Shown one piece after another: positions 8,230 through 18,422 of a stretch of 64,000 bases of DNA. Numbering within the stretch: the first letter of the stretch is position 1; every line of letters begins with the position of its first letter. Source of the DNA: Streptomyces diastatochromogenes (lineage in GTDB: Bacteria; Actinomycetota; Actinomycetes; Streptomycetales; Streptomycetaceae); the NCBI GenBank assembly GCA_026913215.1, contig JAPTYK010000001.1, positions 5,022,001 through 5,086,000 on the forward strand, written 5' to 3'. Position numbers and translations under genes: made by a program. The notes under the pieces were generated by a model. That model did no database searches and was not told the origin of the DNA. It was given only the letters and a program-made list of their open reading frames with translations.

Positions 8230-10306
8230 ATGGACAACGGAAGCCGAACTGGTGGAGCCGGCCTTCGAGCGCACCGGAGGCGGCGCGCATACCCACCCGC
8301 CGTCGGCCGACGAGGCCGACGGCGACTTCCCGCCCGCACCCCAGCCGACCCCGGGCCAGGAACAGCCACCGACGGCGGCCACCGGCGCCACGGAGCCCGA
8401 GGCGGCCGTGCGGGACGCCGAGCCTGAGGTGCCCGCGCCCGTCGCTGAGCCCCTGGCAGCGGCGCCCGCGCGGGACGCCGAGCCTGAGGCGCCCGCGCCC
8501 GCCGCTGAGCCCGAGGCGGCCGCGCCCGTCGCTGAGTCCGAGGCGGCCGCGCCCGCGTGGGACGCCGAGCGCCCGGCAGTCGCGCCGTCCGCCGAGCCCG
8601 GGGCACCCGTGCCCGCGCCCTCCGCGCCGGAGCCCGCGCCCTCCGCGACGGAGCCCGAGCCCGGGGCACCCGTGCCCGCGCCTCCCGCGACGGAGCCCGC
8701 GCCCGAGGCACCTGCGCCCGCGCCTCCCGCGACGGAGCCCGCGCCCGCGCCGGCCGTCGAGCTGACGAAGTCCGTGCCCGCGCCGGAGCCGGTTCCCGCG
8801 CCTGTGGCCGAACCTGCGCCCGTGGCCGGGCCCACCCCGTGGCCGAGCCCGCCCCGTACCCCCGGCGGTCCCCGCCCAGGCGGCCGTCGAGGCGCCGGTG
8901 GCGTCCGCGCCGCAGCCCTGCACGCCCCCGACGAGTACCGCACGCCGCCGTACGGCGAGCCGGGGCCGTGGGCGCCCGCGCCGCCCGTGCAGCGGCCGCC
9001 CGCCGCCGTACCGCCGCAGGTGCCCCACCAGCCCCACCAGCCTCAGCAGCACCACCAGCAGCCCCACCTGCCCCGCAGCCGCAGCCGCAGCCGCAGCCGC
9101 AGCCGCAGCCGCAGGGCGGGCCCGCGCCCTGGGAGCAGTACGACCCCTGGGGACCGCCGAGGCGGGGTGCCGCCGGTGGCCGCCAAGAAGTCGCGGAAGG
9201 GCCTCGCGCTCGCGGGCGCGCTGGTCTTCGCGCTGATCACCGGAGTCATCGGCGGCGGCGTCGGCGCGTACGTCGAGCGGAACGGCGGGCTCACCACCGT
9301 CGAGCTGCCGCAGGCCGAGGCCGGGGACACCGGCCGCGCCCCCGACAGCGTCGCCGGGATCGCCGCCAGCGCCCTGCCCGGAGTCGTCACCCTGCACGTC
9401 AAGGGCAACGGCTCCTCCGGCACCGGCACCGGCTTCGTCCTGGACACCCAGGGCCACATCCTCACCAACAACCACGTCGTCGACGGGGCCGCGTCCTCCG
9501 AGGACATCTCGGTGACCTTCTCCAGCGGCGAGACGGCCCGCGCCAAGCTCATCGGCAAGGACACCGGCTACGACCTGGCCGTCGTCCAGGTCACCGGCGT
9601 CTCCGGCCTCAAGCCGCTCCCGCTGGGGAACTCCGACAACGTCCGCGTCGGCGACCCCGTCGTCGCCATCGGCGCCCCCTTCGACCTCTCGAACACCGTC
9701 ACCTCCGGGATCATCAGCGCCAAGGAGCGCCCGATCACCGCCGGCGGGGAGAAGGGCGACGGCAGCGACATCAGCTACGTCGACGCGCTCCAGACCGACG
9801 CGCCCATCAACCCCGGCAACTCCGGCGGCCCGCTGCTCGACTCCAAGGCCGCCGTCATCGGCATCAACAGCGCGATCCGCGCCGCCGGCGGCTCCGGCGA
9901 GGGCGAGGGCGGCGGCGCGAGCCAGCCCGGCTCCATCGGTCTCGGCTTCGCCATCCCGATCAACCAGGGCAAGCGCGTCGCCGAGGAGCTCATCAACACC
10001 GGCAAGGCCACCCACCCCGTCATCGGCGTGAGCCTCGACATGCAGTACCAGGGCGACGGCGCCCGCGTCGGCGAGAAGGGCAAGGACGGCGCCTCCTCCG
10101 TCACCCCCGGCGGCCCGGCCGCCAAGGCGGGGCTCCGGCCCGGGGACGTCATCACCCGCGTCGACGGCCAGCGCGTGCACAACGGCGAGGAGCTCATCGT
10201 GAAGATCCGCGCCCACCGTCCCGGCGACAAGCTGGAGCTCACCCTGACCCGGAACGGCAAAGAGCTGACAAAGACCTTGACGCTCGGGTCCTCGCAGGGC
10301 ACCTGA
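8230..10306 (+). CDS. htrA: Membrane-anchored HtrA/DegP serine protease with PDZ domain (frame broken in N-terminal region)
   Basis: Envelope-stress protease downstream of sigE and its anti-sigma. A start at ATG 8230 is suggested; the frame changes at least twice within 60 nt. A low-complexity Pro/Ala/Glu region of over 200 residues follows, including a run of Pro-Gln. The membrane anchor is at about 9200-9270 (GLALAGALVFALITGVIGG). The protease domain has the triad His in LTNNHVVDG, Asp in YDLAVVQV and Ser in NPGNSGGPLL. The C-terminal PDZ includes AGLRPGDVITRVDG. The catalytic half, 9170-10306, is intact. The N-terminal cytoplasmic extension is long for the family and internally repetitive (60-bp units around 8405-8520). 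Confidence 0.9.
9073..9114 (+). repeat. Hexanucleotide repeat (CCGCAG)7 in htrA
   Basis: Seven perfect copies of CCGCAG encode alternating Pro-Gln in the disordered cytoplasmic part of HtrA, just before the membrane anchor. Such tracts change length easily. Confidence 0.9.
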
Positions 10307-10397
10307 GCGCCATGCGGCGGACCCCCGGAGGTACCCGTCCGGCAGTTTCGGCGGGTACCGTGGACCGGGCCCTGGACCGGCGTGAAGGAGCTACTAG

Positions 10398-10844
10398 GTG
10401 TTCAGCGACATAGGCGCACTCGAGCTGGTGACGCTCGTGGTCCTCGCCGTGCTGGTCTTCGGACCGGACAAGCTCCCGAAGGTCATCCAGGACGTCTCGC
10501 GCTTCATCCGGAAGATCCGCGAGTTCTCCGACAGCGCGAAGGCGGACATCCGCAGCGAGCTGGGCCCGGAGTTCAAGGACTTCGAGTTCGAGGACCTCAA
10601 CCCGAAGACGTTCCTCCGCAAGCAGCTGGAGAACAACGAGGACCTCAAGGAGCTCAAGGAGCTGCGCGGCACGTTCGACCTCAAGAAGGAGATGAACGAG
10701 GTCGCCGACGCCGTCCACGGCCGGGAGACCACGCCCGCGCCCGCCTCCGCTCCGGCGGCGGTCAACGGCTCCCCGGACCTGCTGAAGAAGCAGGACAAGC
10801 CGGACGCCGGCGAGCGCCCTCCGTACGACTCCGACGCCACCTGA
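10398..10844 (+). CDS. tatB: Sec-independent translocase protein TatB
   Basis: Intact, 148 residues, GTG start at 10398. Residues 5-22 form the membrane helix (ALELVTLVVLAVLVF). The family motif FGPDKLP follows, then the amphipathic helix VIQDVSRFIRKIREF and a long acidic, Pro/Ala-rich tail. TatB works with TatC to recognise twin-arginine signal peptides. It lies 91 bp after htrA in the conserved order sigE, anti-sigma, htrA, tatB. Confidence 0.93.
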   Translation: MFSDIGALELVTLVVLAVLVFGPDKLPKVIQDVSRFIRKIREFSDSAKADIRSELGPEFKDFEFEDLNPKTFLRKQLENNEDLKELKELRGTFDLKKEMNEVADAVHGRETTPAPASAPAAVNGSPDLLKKQDKPDAGERPPYDSDAT

Positions 10845-10918
10845 CGACGCCCTGTCACCGAACCGCCGCTCCCCGGTGGCTATCCTCCCTCTGTTGACGC
10901 GACGAGGAGGCGGCCGGA

Positions 10919-11520
10919 ATGAAGACGACGAGTCGGGTGGAAGCCGATGGCTTTCTGCGCGCACCCTTCGCCTGGTACGGGCTCGACGAGGCGTTCACCG
11001 GCCCGCGCCGGCTGATGCAGATCGGCACGGCGGCGGACGGCACCGTGCAGCACGGCTCGATGGGCCACGGTGACGAGCCGTCGATAAAGTCCGAGGCCGG
11101 CAGCGCGGAGAAGGAGCGTTTCGCCGTCGTCGTGACGGTCGCCGCGAACCCCGTGCGCCGCACCGGGGACGGCACCGGCGTCCTCGACGCCACCACCGTC
11201 TCCTCCGCCGCCTGGCTGGCCGGCTCCGGGCTCCTCGCCCACACCTGGCCCGCCTCGCTCGACCACGCGCTGCGGGACCACTGGCTGGACCAGCAGACGG
11301 AGACGGCCTTCGAGCTCGCCGACGACCTCGACGGGCCGGCCTGGTCGTCGCTGTCGCTGCCGGTGGACGGGGTGCCGGTGCCGTTCCACTACCGGGAGTC
11401 CGAGTTCGGGTGGGTCCTCGCCGGGTCCGCGGGGGACGTGCACATCGGGGCGTACGGGCGGGGGATGAGCGCCTACGGGCTCGGGTTCTCGCGGGTCAGG
11501 ACCTCGGCGCGTACGCCTGA
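10919..11520 (+). CDS. Conserved hypothetical protein (frame broken at last codons)
   Basis: About 200 residues from ATG 10919, with GAGGAGG upstream. The protein is soluble, with no signal or membrane segment, and Trp-rich in the C-terminal half (YGLDEAFTGPRRLMQIG, HTWPASLDHALRDHWLD). I do not recognise a characterised family. A one-base loss near 11500 hides the true stop; correcting it gives the end RVRDLGAYA and TGA at 11518-11520, immediately before a strong hairpin. As given, the frame runs 60 bases through that terminator into the 3' end of mrp. Confidence 0.6.
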
Positions 11521-11523
11521 CGA

Positions 11524-11562
11524 CATGACGAAGGGCGCCCCGTCGGGGCGCCCTTCGTCATG
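11524..11562. terminator. Bidirectional terminator hairpin
   Basis: Perfect 18-bp inverted repeat (arms 11524-11541 and 11545-11562) with a 3-nt loop between convergent genes. It ends 3 nt short of the mrp stop codon on the other strand, so it can serve both transcripts. Confidence 0.88.
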
Positions 11563-11564
11563 TC

Positions 11565-12697
11565 TCAGAACTTGTTGCGCGGCGTGATGCCCAGGCTCAT
11601 GCCCGACAGGCCGCGCTGGCGGCCGCCCAGCTTGCCCGCGATGGCGCGGAGGGCGGCGCCGGCGGGGAGTCGGGGTCGGAGAGGACGACGGGCCTGCCGT
11701 CGTCGCCGCCCTCGCGGAGGCGGACGTCGATCGGGATCGAGCCGAGGACGGGGACCGTGGCGCCCGTGGTCTGCGTCAGCCCGTCGGCGACCTTCTGGCC
11801 GCCGCCGGTGCCGAAGACGTCGACCATCTCGTCGCAGTGGGGACACGGCAGGCCCGCCATGTTCTCCACGACGCCGACGATCTTCTGGTGGGTCTGGACG
11901 GCGATGGAGCCGGCGCGCTCGGCGACCTCGGCGGCGGCCTGCTGCGGGGTCGTGACGACGAGGATCTCCGCGTTCGGGACGAGCTGCGCGACCGAGATCG
12001 CGATGTCGCCGGTGCCCGGGGGCAGGTCGAGCAGGAGAACGTCCAGGTCGCCCCAGTACACGTCCGCCAGGAACTGCTGGAGCGCGCGGTGCAGCATCGG
12101 GCCGCGCCACACCACGGGCGCGTTGCCCGGGGTGAACATGCCGATGGAGATGACCTTCACGCCGTTCGCCGACGGCGGCATGATCATGTTCTCGACCTGG
12201 GTGGGCTTGCCGTCCGCGCCCAGCATCCGCGGCACGCTGTGGCCGTAGATGTCGGCGTCGACGACACCGACCTTCAGGCCGTCGGCGGCCATCGCCGCCG
12301 CCAGGTTCACGGTCACGGAGGACTTGCCGACGCCGCCCTTGCCGGAGGCCACCGCGTACACCCGGGTCAGCGAGCCCGGCTTCGCGAAGGGGACCTCGCG
12401 CTCGGCGCTCGTGCCGCGCAGCGCGGCCGCCAGCTCCTTGCGCTGCTCGTCGCTCATCACGTCCAGCGAGACGTCGACGCCGGTGACGCCCTCGACCCGG
12501 GAGACGGCGTCGGTCACCCGCTGCGTGATGGTCTCGCGCATCGGGCAGCCGGAGACCGTCAGGTAGACCGTGACGGCGACCTTCCCGTCCGGTTCGATCT
12601 CCACCGACTTGACCATGCCGAGCTCAGTGATCGGCTTGTTGATCTCAGGGTCGTTCACCGTCGCCAGTGCTTCGAGCACCGCGTCTTCCGTAGCCAT
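11565..12697 (-). CDS. mrp: Mrp/ApbC-family Fe-S cluster carrier ATPase (frame broken near C-terminus)
   Basis: P-loop ATPase that carries or loads Fe-S clusters. ATG at 12697, about 377 residues. An N-terminal MIP18-type (DUF59) domain contains SGCPMRETI. The deviant Walker A SGKGGVGKSSV is near residue 118. VVDADIYGHSVPRMLG and DLPPGTGDIAISVAQ are Mrp signatures. The CPHC pair (GLPCPHCDE) is the expected cluster-binding motif. A one-base loss near 11660 shifts the last 30 codons, whose correct reading ends GITPRNKF. Same placement as Rv1229c, downstream of tatB. Confidence 0.9.
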
Positions 12698-12741
12698 ACC
12701 GACGATGGTACGGCGCGGACCACGGGCCCATGAAAGGGCCG

Positions 12742-13305
12742 TCAACGGTCGGGTACGTCACTTCCGCGCTCCTCGCCGGACGGGAATAGATCCCGGCGCT
12801 CCTCCAGCTCCCTGACGAGGTCCTGGAGCTCCGAGCGGATCCAGTCGCGGGTGGCGACCTCGCCGAGGCCCATCCGCAGCGCCGCGATCTCCCGCGTCAG
12901 GTACTCGGTGTCCGCGATCGACCGCTCGTTCTGCTTCCGGTCCTGTTCGAGGTTGACCCGGTCCCGGTCGTCCTGCCGGTTCTGGGCGAGCAGGATCAGC
13001 GGAGCCGCGTACGAGGCCTGGAGGGACAGGGCGAGCGTCAGGAAGATGAAGGGGTACTCGTCGAACCGCAGCGACGCCGGGGCGAAGACGTTCCACCCGA
13101 TCCAGACGACGACCGTCAGCGTCATCCAGACGAGGAAGCGGCCCGTCCCCAGGAAGCGGGCGATCCGCTCCGAGAGCCGCCCGAAGGCCTCGGGGTCGTA
13201 CTCCGGGAGCAGCCGGGTCCGCCGCTCGCGCGGCAGGTCGAGCCGGATGCGGGGCACGGACCGCTCGCGCTCGCGCTCCCGGTCCTGCGTGCGCTCAGCG
13301 GCCAT
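12742..13305 (-). CDS. DUF1003 membrane protein
   Basis: Intact, 187 residues. Two membrane helices around residues 58-105 (FLVWMTLTVVVWIGWNVFA and FIFLTLALSLQASYAAPLIL) precede the DUF1003 motif LAQNRQDDRDR. A long charged helix, probably coiled coil, follows. Function unknown. The start overlaps the 3' end of the MgtE/CBS gene by 11 bp, so the two are co-transcribed and likely translationally coupled; a link to magnesium transport is inferred from that pairing. Confidence 0.88.
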   Translation of the reverse strand: MAAERTQDRERERERSVPRIRLDLPRERRTRLLPEYDPEAFGRLSERIARFLGTGRFLVWMTLTVVVWIGWNVFAPASLRFDEYPFIFLTLALSLQASYAAPLILLAQNRQDDRDRVNLEQDRKQNERSIADTEYLTREIAALRMGLGEVATRDWIRSELQDLVRELEERRDLFPSGEERGSDVPDR

Positions 13306-14565
13306 GCCGGGCCCCCTCCTCGTGGAACTCCGTCTCCCGCCAGTCGTCCGGCAGCAGGTGGTCGAGCACGTCGTCGACGGTGACCGCGCCGAGCAGCGAG
13401 CCGCTCTCGTCGACCACGGGCGCGGCGACCATGTTGTACGCGGCGAGGTAGCTGGTCACGGCCGGCAGCGGGGTGTCCGGGCCGAGCGGCGGCAGATCGC
13501 TGTCCACGAGCGAGCCGACCAGGGTGAACGGCGGGTCGCGGAGGAGCCGCTGGAAGTGCACCGTGCCCAGGTACTTCCCGGTCGGCGTCTCGTCCGGCGG
13601 CCGGCACACGTACACCTGCGCGGCCAGCGCCGGCGACAGGTCCTGCTGGCGGACCCGGGCGAGCGCGTCCGCGACGGTGGCGTCCGGGCGCAGCACGATC
13701 GGCTCGGTCGTCATCAGACCGCCCGCCGTGCGCCCTCGTACGCCAGGAGCCGGCGCACGTCGGCCGCGTCGTCCGGCTGCATCAGGGTCAGCAGCCGCTC
13801 CTGGTCCTCCTCGGGCAGCTCGGACAGCAGGTCGGCGGCGTCGTCCGGGTCCATCGCCTCCAGGACGTCGGCGGCGCGCTCCTCCTTCAGCTTGCCGAGG
13901 ATCTCGACCTGGTCGTCCTCCGGCAGCTCTTCGAGGACGTCGGCGAGCCGGTCGTCGTCGAGGGCGGCGGCGACCTCGACGCGCCGCTTGGGGGAGAGGT
14001 GGTGCAGGGCGTTGGCCAGGTCGGCGGGGCGCAGCTTCTCGAAGGTGGCGAGCAGGCTCTCGGCGCCCTGCCCGTGCTCCTCCAGGGAGAAGCCGGTGAC
14101 GGCCGACCACTCGACGGTCAGCGTCTCGCCCTTGCGGCTCAGCACCCCGCCCTTCCCCTTGCGGACGAAGACCTTGTCGATCTCCCAGTCGCGGCGGGCG
14201 GGCAGCTGCTGGATGGCGACGTCGAGGACGGTGACCTCCTCGCCCGACTCGACCAGGGTGACGCGCCGGTCGAGGAGCTCGCCGAGGACGAGCCGCTCGG
14301 TGGGGCGCCGTTCGAAGCGCCGCATGTTGACGACGCCGGTGGTGATGACCTGGCCGGAGGCGACGCCGGTGATGCGGGTCATCGGGACGAAGACCCGGCG
14401 GCGGCTCAGCACCTCCACGACCATGCCGAGCAGCCGGGGCGGCCTGCGGCCGACGCGGAGCATGGCCACGAGGTCGCTGACGCGGCCGACCTGGTCGCCG
14501 ACGGGGTCGAAGACGGGGACTCCGGCGAGATGGGAGACGAAGATCCGGGGGGCGCCTGCCGCCAT
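13295..14565 (-). CDS. MgtE N-terminal and CBS-domain protein (frame broken once)
   Basis: About 423 residues from ATG 14565. Residues 1-120 form a PRC-barrel-like region. Residues 165-280 are the MgtE intracellular N-domain, with the series DLANALHHLSPKRR, DDDRLADVLEELPEDDQ and MDPDDAADLLSELPEEDQ. Two CBS domains follow (TTEPIVLRPDATVADAL; VDESGSLLGAVTVDDVLDHL). There is no transmembrane part, so this is the Mg2+-sensing half of MgtE without the channel, as in Rv1232c. A one-base loss near 13734 separates N-domain and CBS frames. It may sense Mg2+ for the DUF1003 partner. Confidence 0.85.
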
Positions 14566-14906
14566 GCCACGCGCCTCCTCCGTGCCGCACGATTCGAGTC
14601 GTCGAGATGGGTCGCCGACGCGCGTCGGCGATGTGGGCCGTCGATCCGGTCGCAGAGCTTTGCCGGGGATTGCAGAGCTTTGCCGGGTTCAGGCTAGCCC
14701 GTGCCGTTCCGCCCCGCTCCGGCAGCGACTCCGTACGGCTGCCTGCGGGGCCCGTCACCTGTCCCGGGTACGCTGCGGTCTGCCGTTCCCCCCCTCGGCC
14801 CCGGCACCGGACCCGGCCCTTCCGCCCGCCCGGAACGCGGCCGTCCCCCGGCACTCCGTACGGGCCCCGCGCCCGTCGCCCCCCCACGACACGAGAGGCA
14901 GCGCAG
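14566..14906. promoter_or_regulatory. Divergent intergenic region with paired direct repeats
   Basis: No gene is supported in these 341 bp between the MgtE/CBS gene and a lipoprotein gene. The notable content is a 16-bp direct repeat GCAGAGCTTTGCCGGG at 14652-14667 and 14672-14687, exactly 20 bp apart. That suits two protein subunits on one face of DNA. A 7-C run lies at about 14788. No clear promoter boxes were identified. Confidence 0.5.
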
Positions 14907-15663
14907 ATGACCGTCCGTACCCCGTCATCGCGTATCCGCAGGGCCGTCACGCCCCTGGCGCTCTGCGCCGGACTGACGGTGGGACTCACGGCCTGCGCCG
15001 CCGATCCGGACGAGGGGACCAACGGGGTGGGGAGACTCTCCGCGCCCGAGATCGAGGGCAAGGCGCAGACGGCGGCGGACGCGGCGAAGGCCGTACGGCT
15101 GTCCGGCACCCTGGTCAGCAAGGGCGGCACCTACAAGCTGAACATGCGGCTCAAGCAGAACGGCGCCACCGGCTCGGTGACGACGAAGAACAGCACCTTC
15201 GAGCTGCTGCGGGTCGGCGACGCCCTCTACCTGAAGGCCGACGCGGGCTTCTGGTCCCACGACGACAAGGCGACCCACGCGCCCACCGAGTCGGGCGCCG
15301 AGGCCGCCGACACGCTCGACGACAAGTACGTGAAGATCCCGCAGGGCGACCCCTCGTACAAGCAGCTGCGCGGCTTCACCGACATGGGGCCGCTTCTCGA
15401 CGGGCTGCTCGGCCTGCACGGCGAGAAGGTCAAGGGCGACCGGGGCCAGATCGGCGGGGTCCGCACGATCGCGGTCAAGGGCGGCGCCGACGGCGAGGGC
15501 GGCACGCTCGACGTGTCCCTGGACGGCGAGCCGTACCCGTGCAGTTCGCGCGCGGCGGGGAGCGGGCGTCGTGGTGCTCTCCGAGTGGAACAAGGACTTC
15601 CCGCTCGCCGCGCCGTCCCGCGAGGAGACCCTCGACTACGGCAAGCAGCTGCCCCGCACCTAG
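14907..15663 (+). CDS. LppX/LprAFG-like lipoprotein (frame broken twice)
   Basis: About 252 residues from ATG 14907, preceded by GAGAGGCAG. The lipoprotein signal ends LTACAAD (Cys near residue 25). The mature domain (AAKAVRLSGTLVSKGGTYK, FELLRVGDALYLKADAGFW) resembles the curved beta-sheet lipid-carrier fold of actinobacterial LppX-type lipoproteins. Family assignment is by pattern, not certain. Two one-base losses near 15540 and 15560 shift the end; the correct C-terminus is LDYGKQLPRT with TAG 15661-15663. A related exported protein is encoded between adnA and adnB (52254-53057). Confidence 0.75.
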
Positions 15664-15666
15664 CGC

Positions 15667-16172
15667 CTAGCGCTTCTTCTTGCGGAACAGCAGCTTCGGC
15701 AGGCCCGCCGGGATCGGCCGGCGGGTGTTCGCCGACGTCGGCAGCGGTACGGCGGCCAGGGAGCCGTCCGGCAGCTCCGTGGTCGAGGACCGGGGGTCGA
15801 GCCGCACCACCCGGCACTCGCGCGCCCAGCGCTCCGGCATGGCCTCGCCGTCGGGGGCGTTGAGCCGCTTGCCCTTCAGCTCGGCGACCGCCGCGTCCCA
15901 CTCCTCCGTACCGGGGGCGAGTTCGCGGACGGCGGCGGTCCAGGCGACGAGCCGCCGCCCTTGTCCTTGCTGCGGACGGTCACCTCGGCCGTACCGCCGT
16001 CGACCAGCCCCGGCAGCGGCTGCTCGCCGGGTCCGTCGCCGACGAGGTGCGCGGCGCCGTCGTGCCAGACGTGCCAGAGCGCGCGGGCGGGGCCGGTGCC
16101 CCGCACCCAGACGAGGCCGGACTTCTTGGTGGCCTCCTCGACGAGGGCGCCGGTGAGCAGCGTGTCGGTCAT
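15667..16172 (-). CDS. Conserved hypothetical protein, possible split-barrel (frame broken once)
   Basis: About 168 residues from ATG 16172. The N-terminus MTDTLLTGALVEEATKK and the Trp-rich strand pairs (LVWVRGTGPARALWHVW) suggest a small beta-barrel. A flavin-reductase-like split barrel is possible but unproven. The ending LLFRKKKR is basic. A one-base loss near 15955 divides the protein; the two halves are clear in adjacent frames. It precedes corA-type genes on the same strand and ends 3 bp from the lipoprotein stop, convergent to it. Confidence 0.6.
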
Positions 16173-16185
16173 GGCCGAAGCCTAT

Positions 16186-17312
16186 CTACAGCCAGCCGTT
16201 GCGCTTGAGGGTGCGGTGGATGGTGAAGCAGATGACGGCGATGGCGCCGAGCACCATCGGGTAGCCGTACTTCCACTCCAGCTCCGGCATGTACCTGAAG
16301 TTCATGCCGTAGACGCCGCAGACCGCCGTGGGGACGGCGACGATCGCCGCCCACGAGGTGATCTTGCGCATGTCCTCGTTCTGCGCGACGGTCGCCTGCG
16401 CCAGGTTGGCCTGGAGGATGGAGTTGAGGAGCTCGTCGAAGCCGACGACCTGCTCCTGGACGCGGGCGAGGTGGTCGGCGACGTCCCGGAAGTACTTCTG
16501 GATGTCGGGGTCGACCAGCCGCATCGGGCGCTCGGAGAGCAGCTGCATCGGGCGGAGCAGCGGCGTGACGGCCCGCTTGAACTCCAGTACCTCGCGCTTG
16601 AGCTGGTAGATCCGGCCGGTGTCGGCGCCGCGCGTGGAGCCCTTCGCGGCCGGCGAGAAGACGTCGATCTCCAGCTGGTCGATGTCCAGCTCGACGGCGT
16701 CGGCGACCGCGATGTAGCCGTCGACGACGTGGTCGGCGATGGCGTGCAGGACCGAGGAGGGGCCCTTGGCGAGGAGCTCCGGCTCGCCCTGGAGGCGGTG
16801 GCGGAGGTTGCGCAGGGAGCCCTGGCCGCCGTGCCGGACGGTGATGACGAAGTCGGGGCCGGTGAAGACCATCACCTCGCCGGTCTCGACGACCTCGCTG
16901 GTGGCGGTGAGTTCGGCGTGCTCGACGTAGTGGATGGTCTTGAAGACGGTGAAGAGGGTGTCGTCGTACCGCTCCAGCTTGGGCCGCTGGTGGGCGTGGA
17001 CGGCGTCCTCGACGGCGAGCGGGTGCAGCCCGAACTCGGCGGCGATGCCGGCGACTCGGCCTCGGTCGGCTCGTGGAGCCCGATCCACGCGAAGCCGCCG
17101 CTCTCCCGCACCTGGCGCATCGCGCCGCGCGGCGTCAGGCAGGCGCGGTCGTCGACCCGGCGCCCGTCGCGGTAGACGGCGCAGTCGACCACGGCGCTGG
17201 AGGCCGAGTGGTCGCGGGTGGGGTCGTACGAGGTGTACGTGGTGGGGGTCTTGCGCAGGCTGTGCCGCAGGCTCGGGCGGACGGCGGCGGTGAGGTCACG
17301 GATCATCGACAT
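16186..17312 (-). CDS. corA: CorA-type magnesium/cobalt transporter (frame broken once)
   Basis: Inner-membrane Mg2+ channel of the CorA family, about 375 residues. The signature YGMNF lies at the end of the first of two C-terminal membrane helices (AAIVAVPTAVCGVYGMNF, MVLGAIAVICFTIH). The long cytoplasmic N-domain contains the stalk helices (VEDAVHAHQRPKLERYDD, ILQANLAQATVAQNEDM). A one-base loss near 17050 separates the first 80 residues from the rest. Matches Rv1239c in the conserved block. Start ATG 17312, with a long structured leader upstream. Confidence 0.9.
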
Positions 17313-17730
17313 GGGCGTGCTCCTTCACGGATCGGCCGTCGGCGAGCGTGGCACAGCCCGGAATGGGGACGTGGAGGTACGTCGTCCACAAAGCGGGCAG
17401 CACCAAAAGGTCGCGGTGACGGCGGTCGCTACAGACAGGGAAAAGGCGAGAGATGCTCTTCCGTCGAGCGAGATGCCGGAGGGACGGGTCCGTGCCGGAC
17501 CCGGACGTCACCGGGAGAAGCGCACCGGGCGGGGGTGCGAGGCGGCGGAAGAGCGGCTGGTACTGCCCGATCGACTTCGGTCCATCGCAGTCCCACCTCC
17601 TCCGGCCGGTCCCCTGTCGGGGATGACGTGTGACGAGCAGTCGGGAATCCCGACCAGTGGCCAACACTATCAGCCGACAGAGGGTCAATCCCTTCCTTTG
17701 CCCGTTCCATACGCGATCTATGCTCCCCCC
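17313..17730. promoter_or_regulatory. Long corA leader / SUFU upstream region
   Basis: 418 bp without a supported gene between divergent corA (leftward) and the SUFU gene (rightward). It contains a perfect hairpin CGGGTCCG-TGC-CGGACCCG at 17485-17503 and a second short one around CCCC-TGTC-GGGG near 17610. The length and structure would give corA an untranslated leader of up to about 400 nt, which could hold cis-acting control. The conserved M-box riboswitch core was looked for and not found. Confidence 0.45.
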
Positions 17731-18312
17731 ATGGGAGAAGTTCTTGCACTGGTCGAGGCCCGGCTGCGGACGGCGCTCGGCGAACCGGACGCACGGGCCG
17801 CGGTGACCTTCCTCGGCACGGACCGGATCGAGGTGCTGCGCTTCGTCGACGGCGACCTCGTGCGGTACGCGACCCTCGGCATGTCCGCGCAGCCGATGGC
17901 CGATCCGACCTCCGCGCTCGCCGACCCGGTGAAGGGCCCGCGCGCGGAGCTCGTCCTGACCGTGCGGGGCGGACTGGCCGACACCGACAAGGTGCTGCGC
18001 CCGCTCGCGGTCCTCGCCGCCACCCCGCAGGTCGAGGGACTCGTCGTGGCCCCGGGCGCCTCGCTCGACGTCGGCGACCCGCTCTGGCCCGGCGCCGCCT
18101 TCAGCTCGGTGCTCGTCGCCGAGCCGGGCGGCCTGGTGGAGGACCTGGACCTCGACGCGCCCATGGACCCGGTCCGCTTCCTGCCGCTCCTCCCATGACC
18201 TCGAACGAGGCCGCGTGGAAGCGGGTGCACGGGGCGAAGGCCCTGGAGGAGCGCTGGCTCGCGCGGGGACGGACCTGCGCGACCCCTGCGCAGGTCCGTG
18301 AACCTGGACTGA
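17731..18312 (+). CDS. Suppressor-of-fused (SUFU) domain protein (frame broken near C-terminus)
   Basis: About 193 residues from ATG 17731. Only the first 155 lie in one frame; a premature TGA at 18196-18198 is created by a lost C (CCCC read as CCC). Restoring it and two further bases gives the ending DLRDPLRRSVNLD and TGA 18310-18312. The pattern VEARLRTALGEPDARAAV, FLGTDRIEVLRF and MDPVRFLPLLPMTSNEA is that of bacterial SUFU proteins, often found in toxin-immunity contexts. Here it is a single conserved Streptomyces gene with no toxin nearby. Confidence 0.8.
18269..18299 (+). terminator. Hairpin at the 3' end of the SUFU gene
   Basis: Perfect 12-bp inverted repeat (18269-18280 / 18288-18299) with a 7-nt loop, lying inside the last codons of the SUFU gene. 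It may end transcription from within the coding sequence; no T-rich tail follows. Confidence 0.5.
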
Positions 18313-18422
18313 GCGCTCCGGGAACGGCGCCTGCCCACCCTGGGTGAACGGTCCCGGCCGGACGGGTGATCGTGCGCGGCCGTTCTTGACGCGGGGCGGA
18401 AGAGCTAGGACCGTTGAGCCCT

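Noticed and set aside
8057..10216. Very long antisense reading frames over htrA, the MgtE gene and other genes
   Set aside because: High third-position GC keeps antisense frames open; they lack ribosome sites, domains and normal composition.
17313..17730. M-box magnesium riboswitch before corA
   Set aside because: Core segments of the M-box consensus could not be found; only generic hairpins are present.
18196..18198. Early stop in the SUFU gene as a true shortened protein
   Set aside because: The next frame continues the SUFU domain to a natural stop at 18310-18312; the stop is explained by one missing C.
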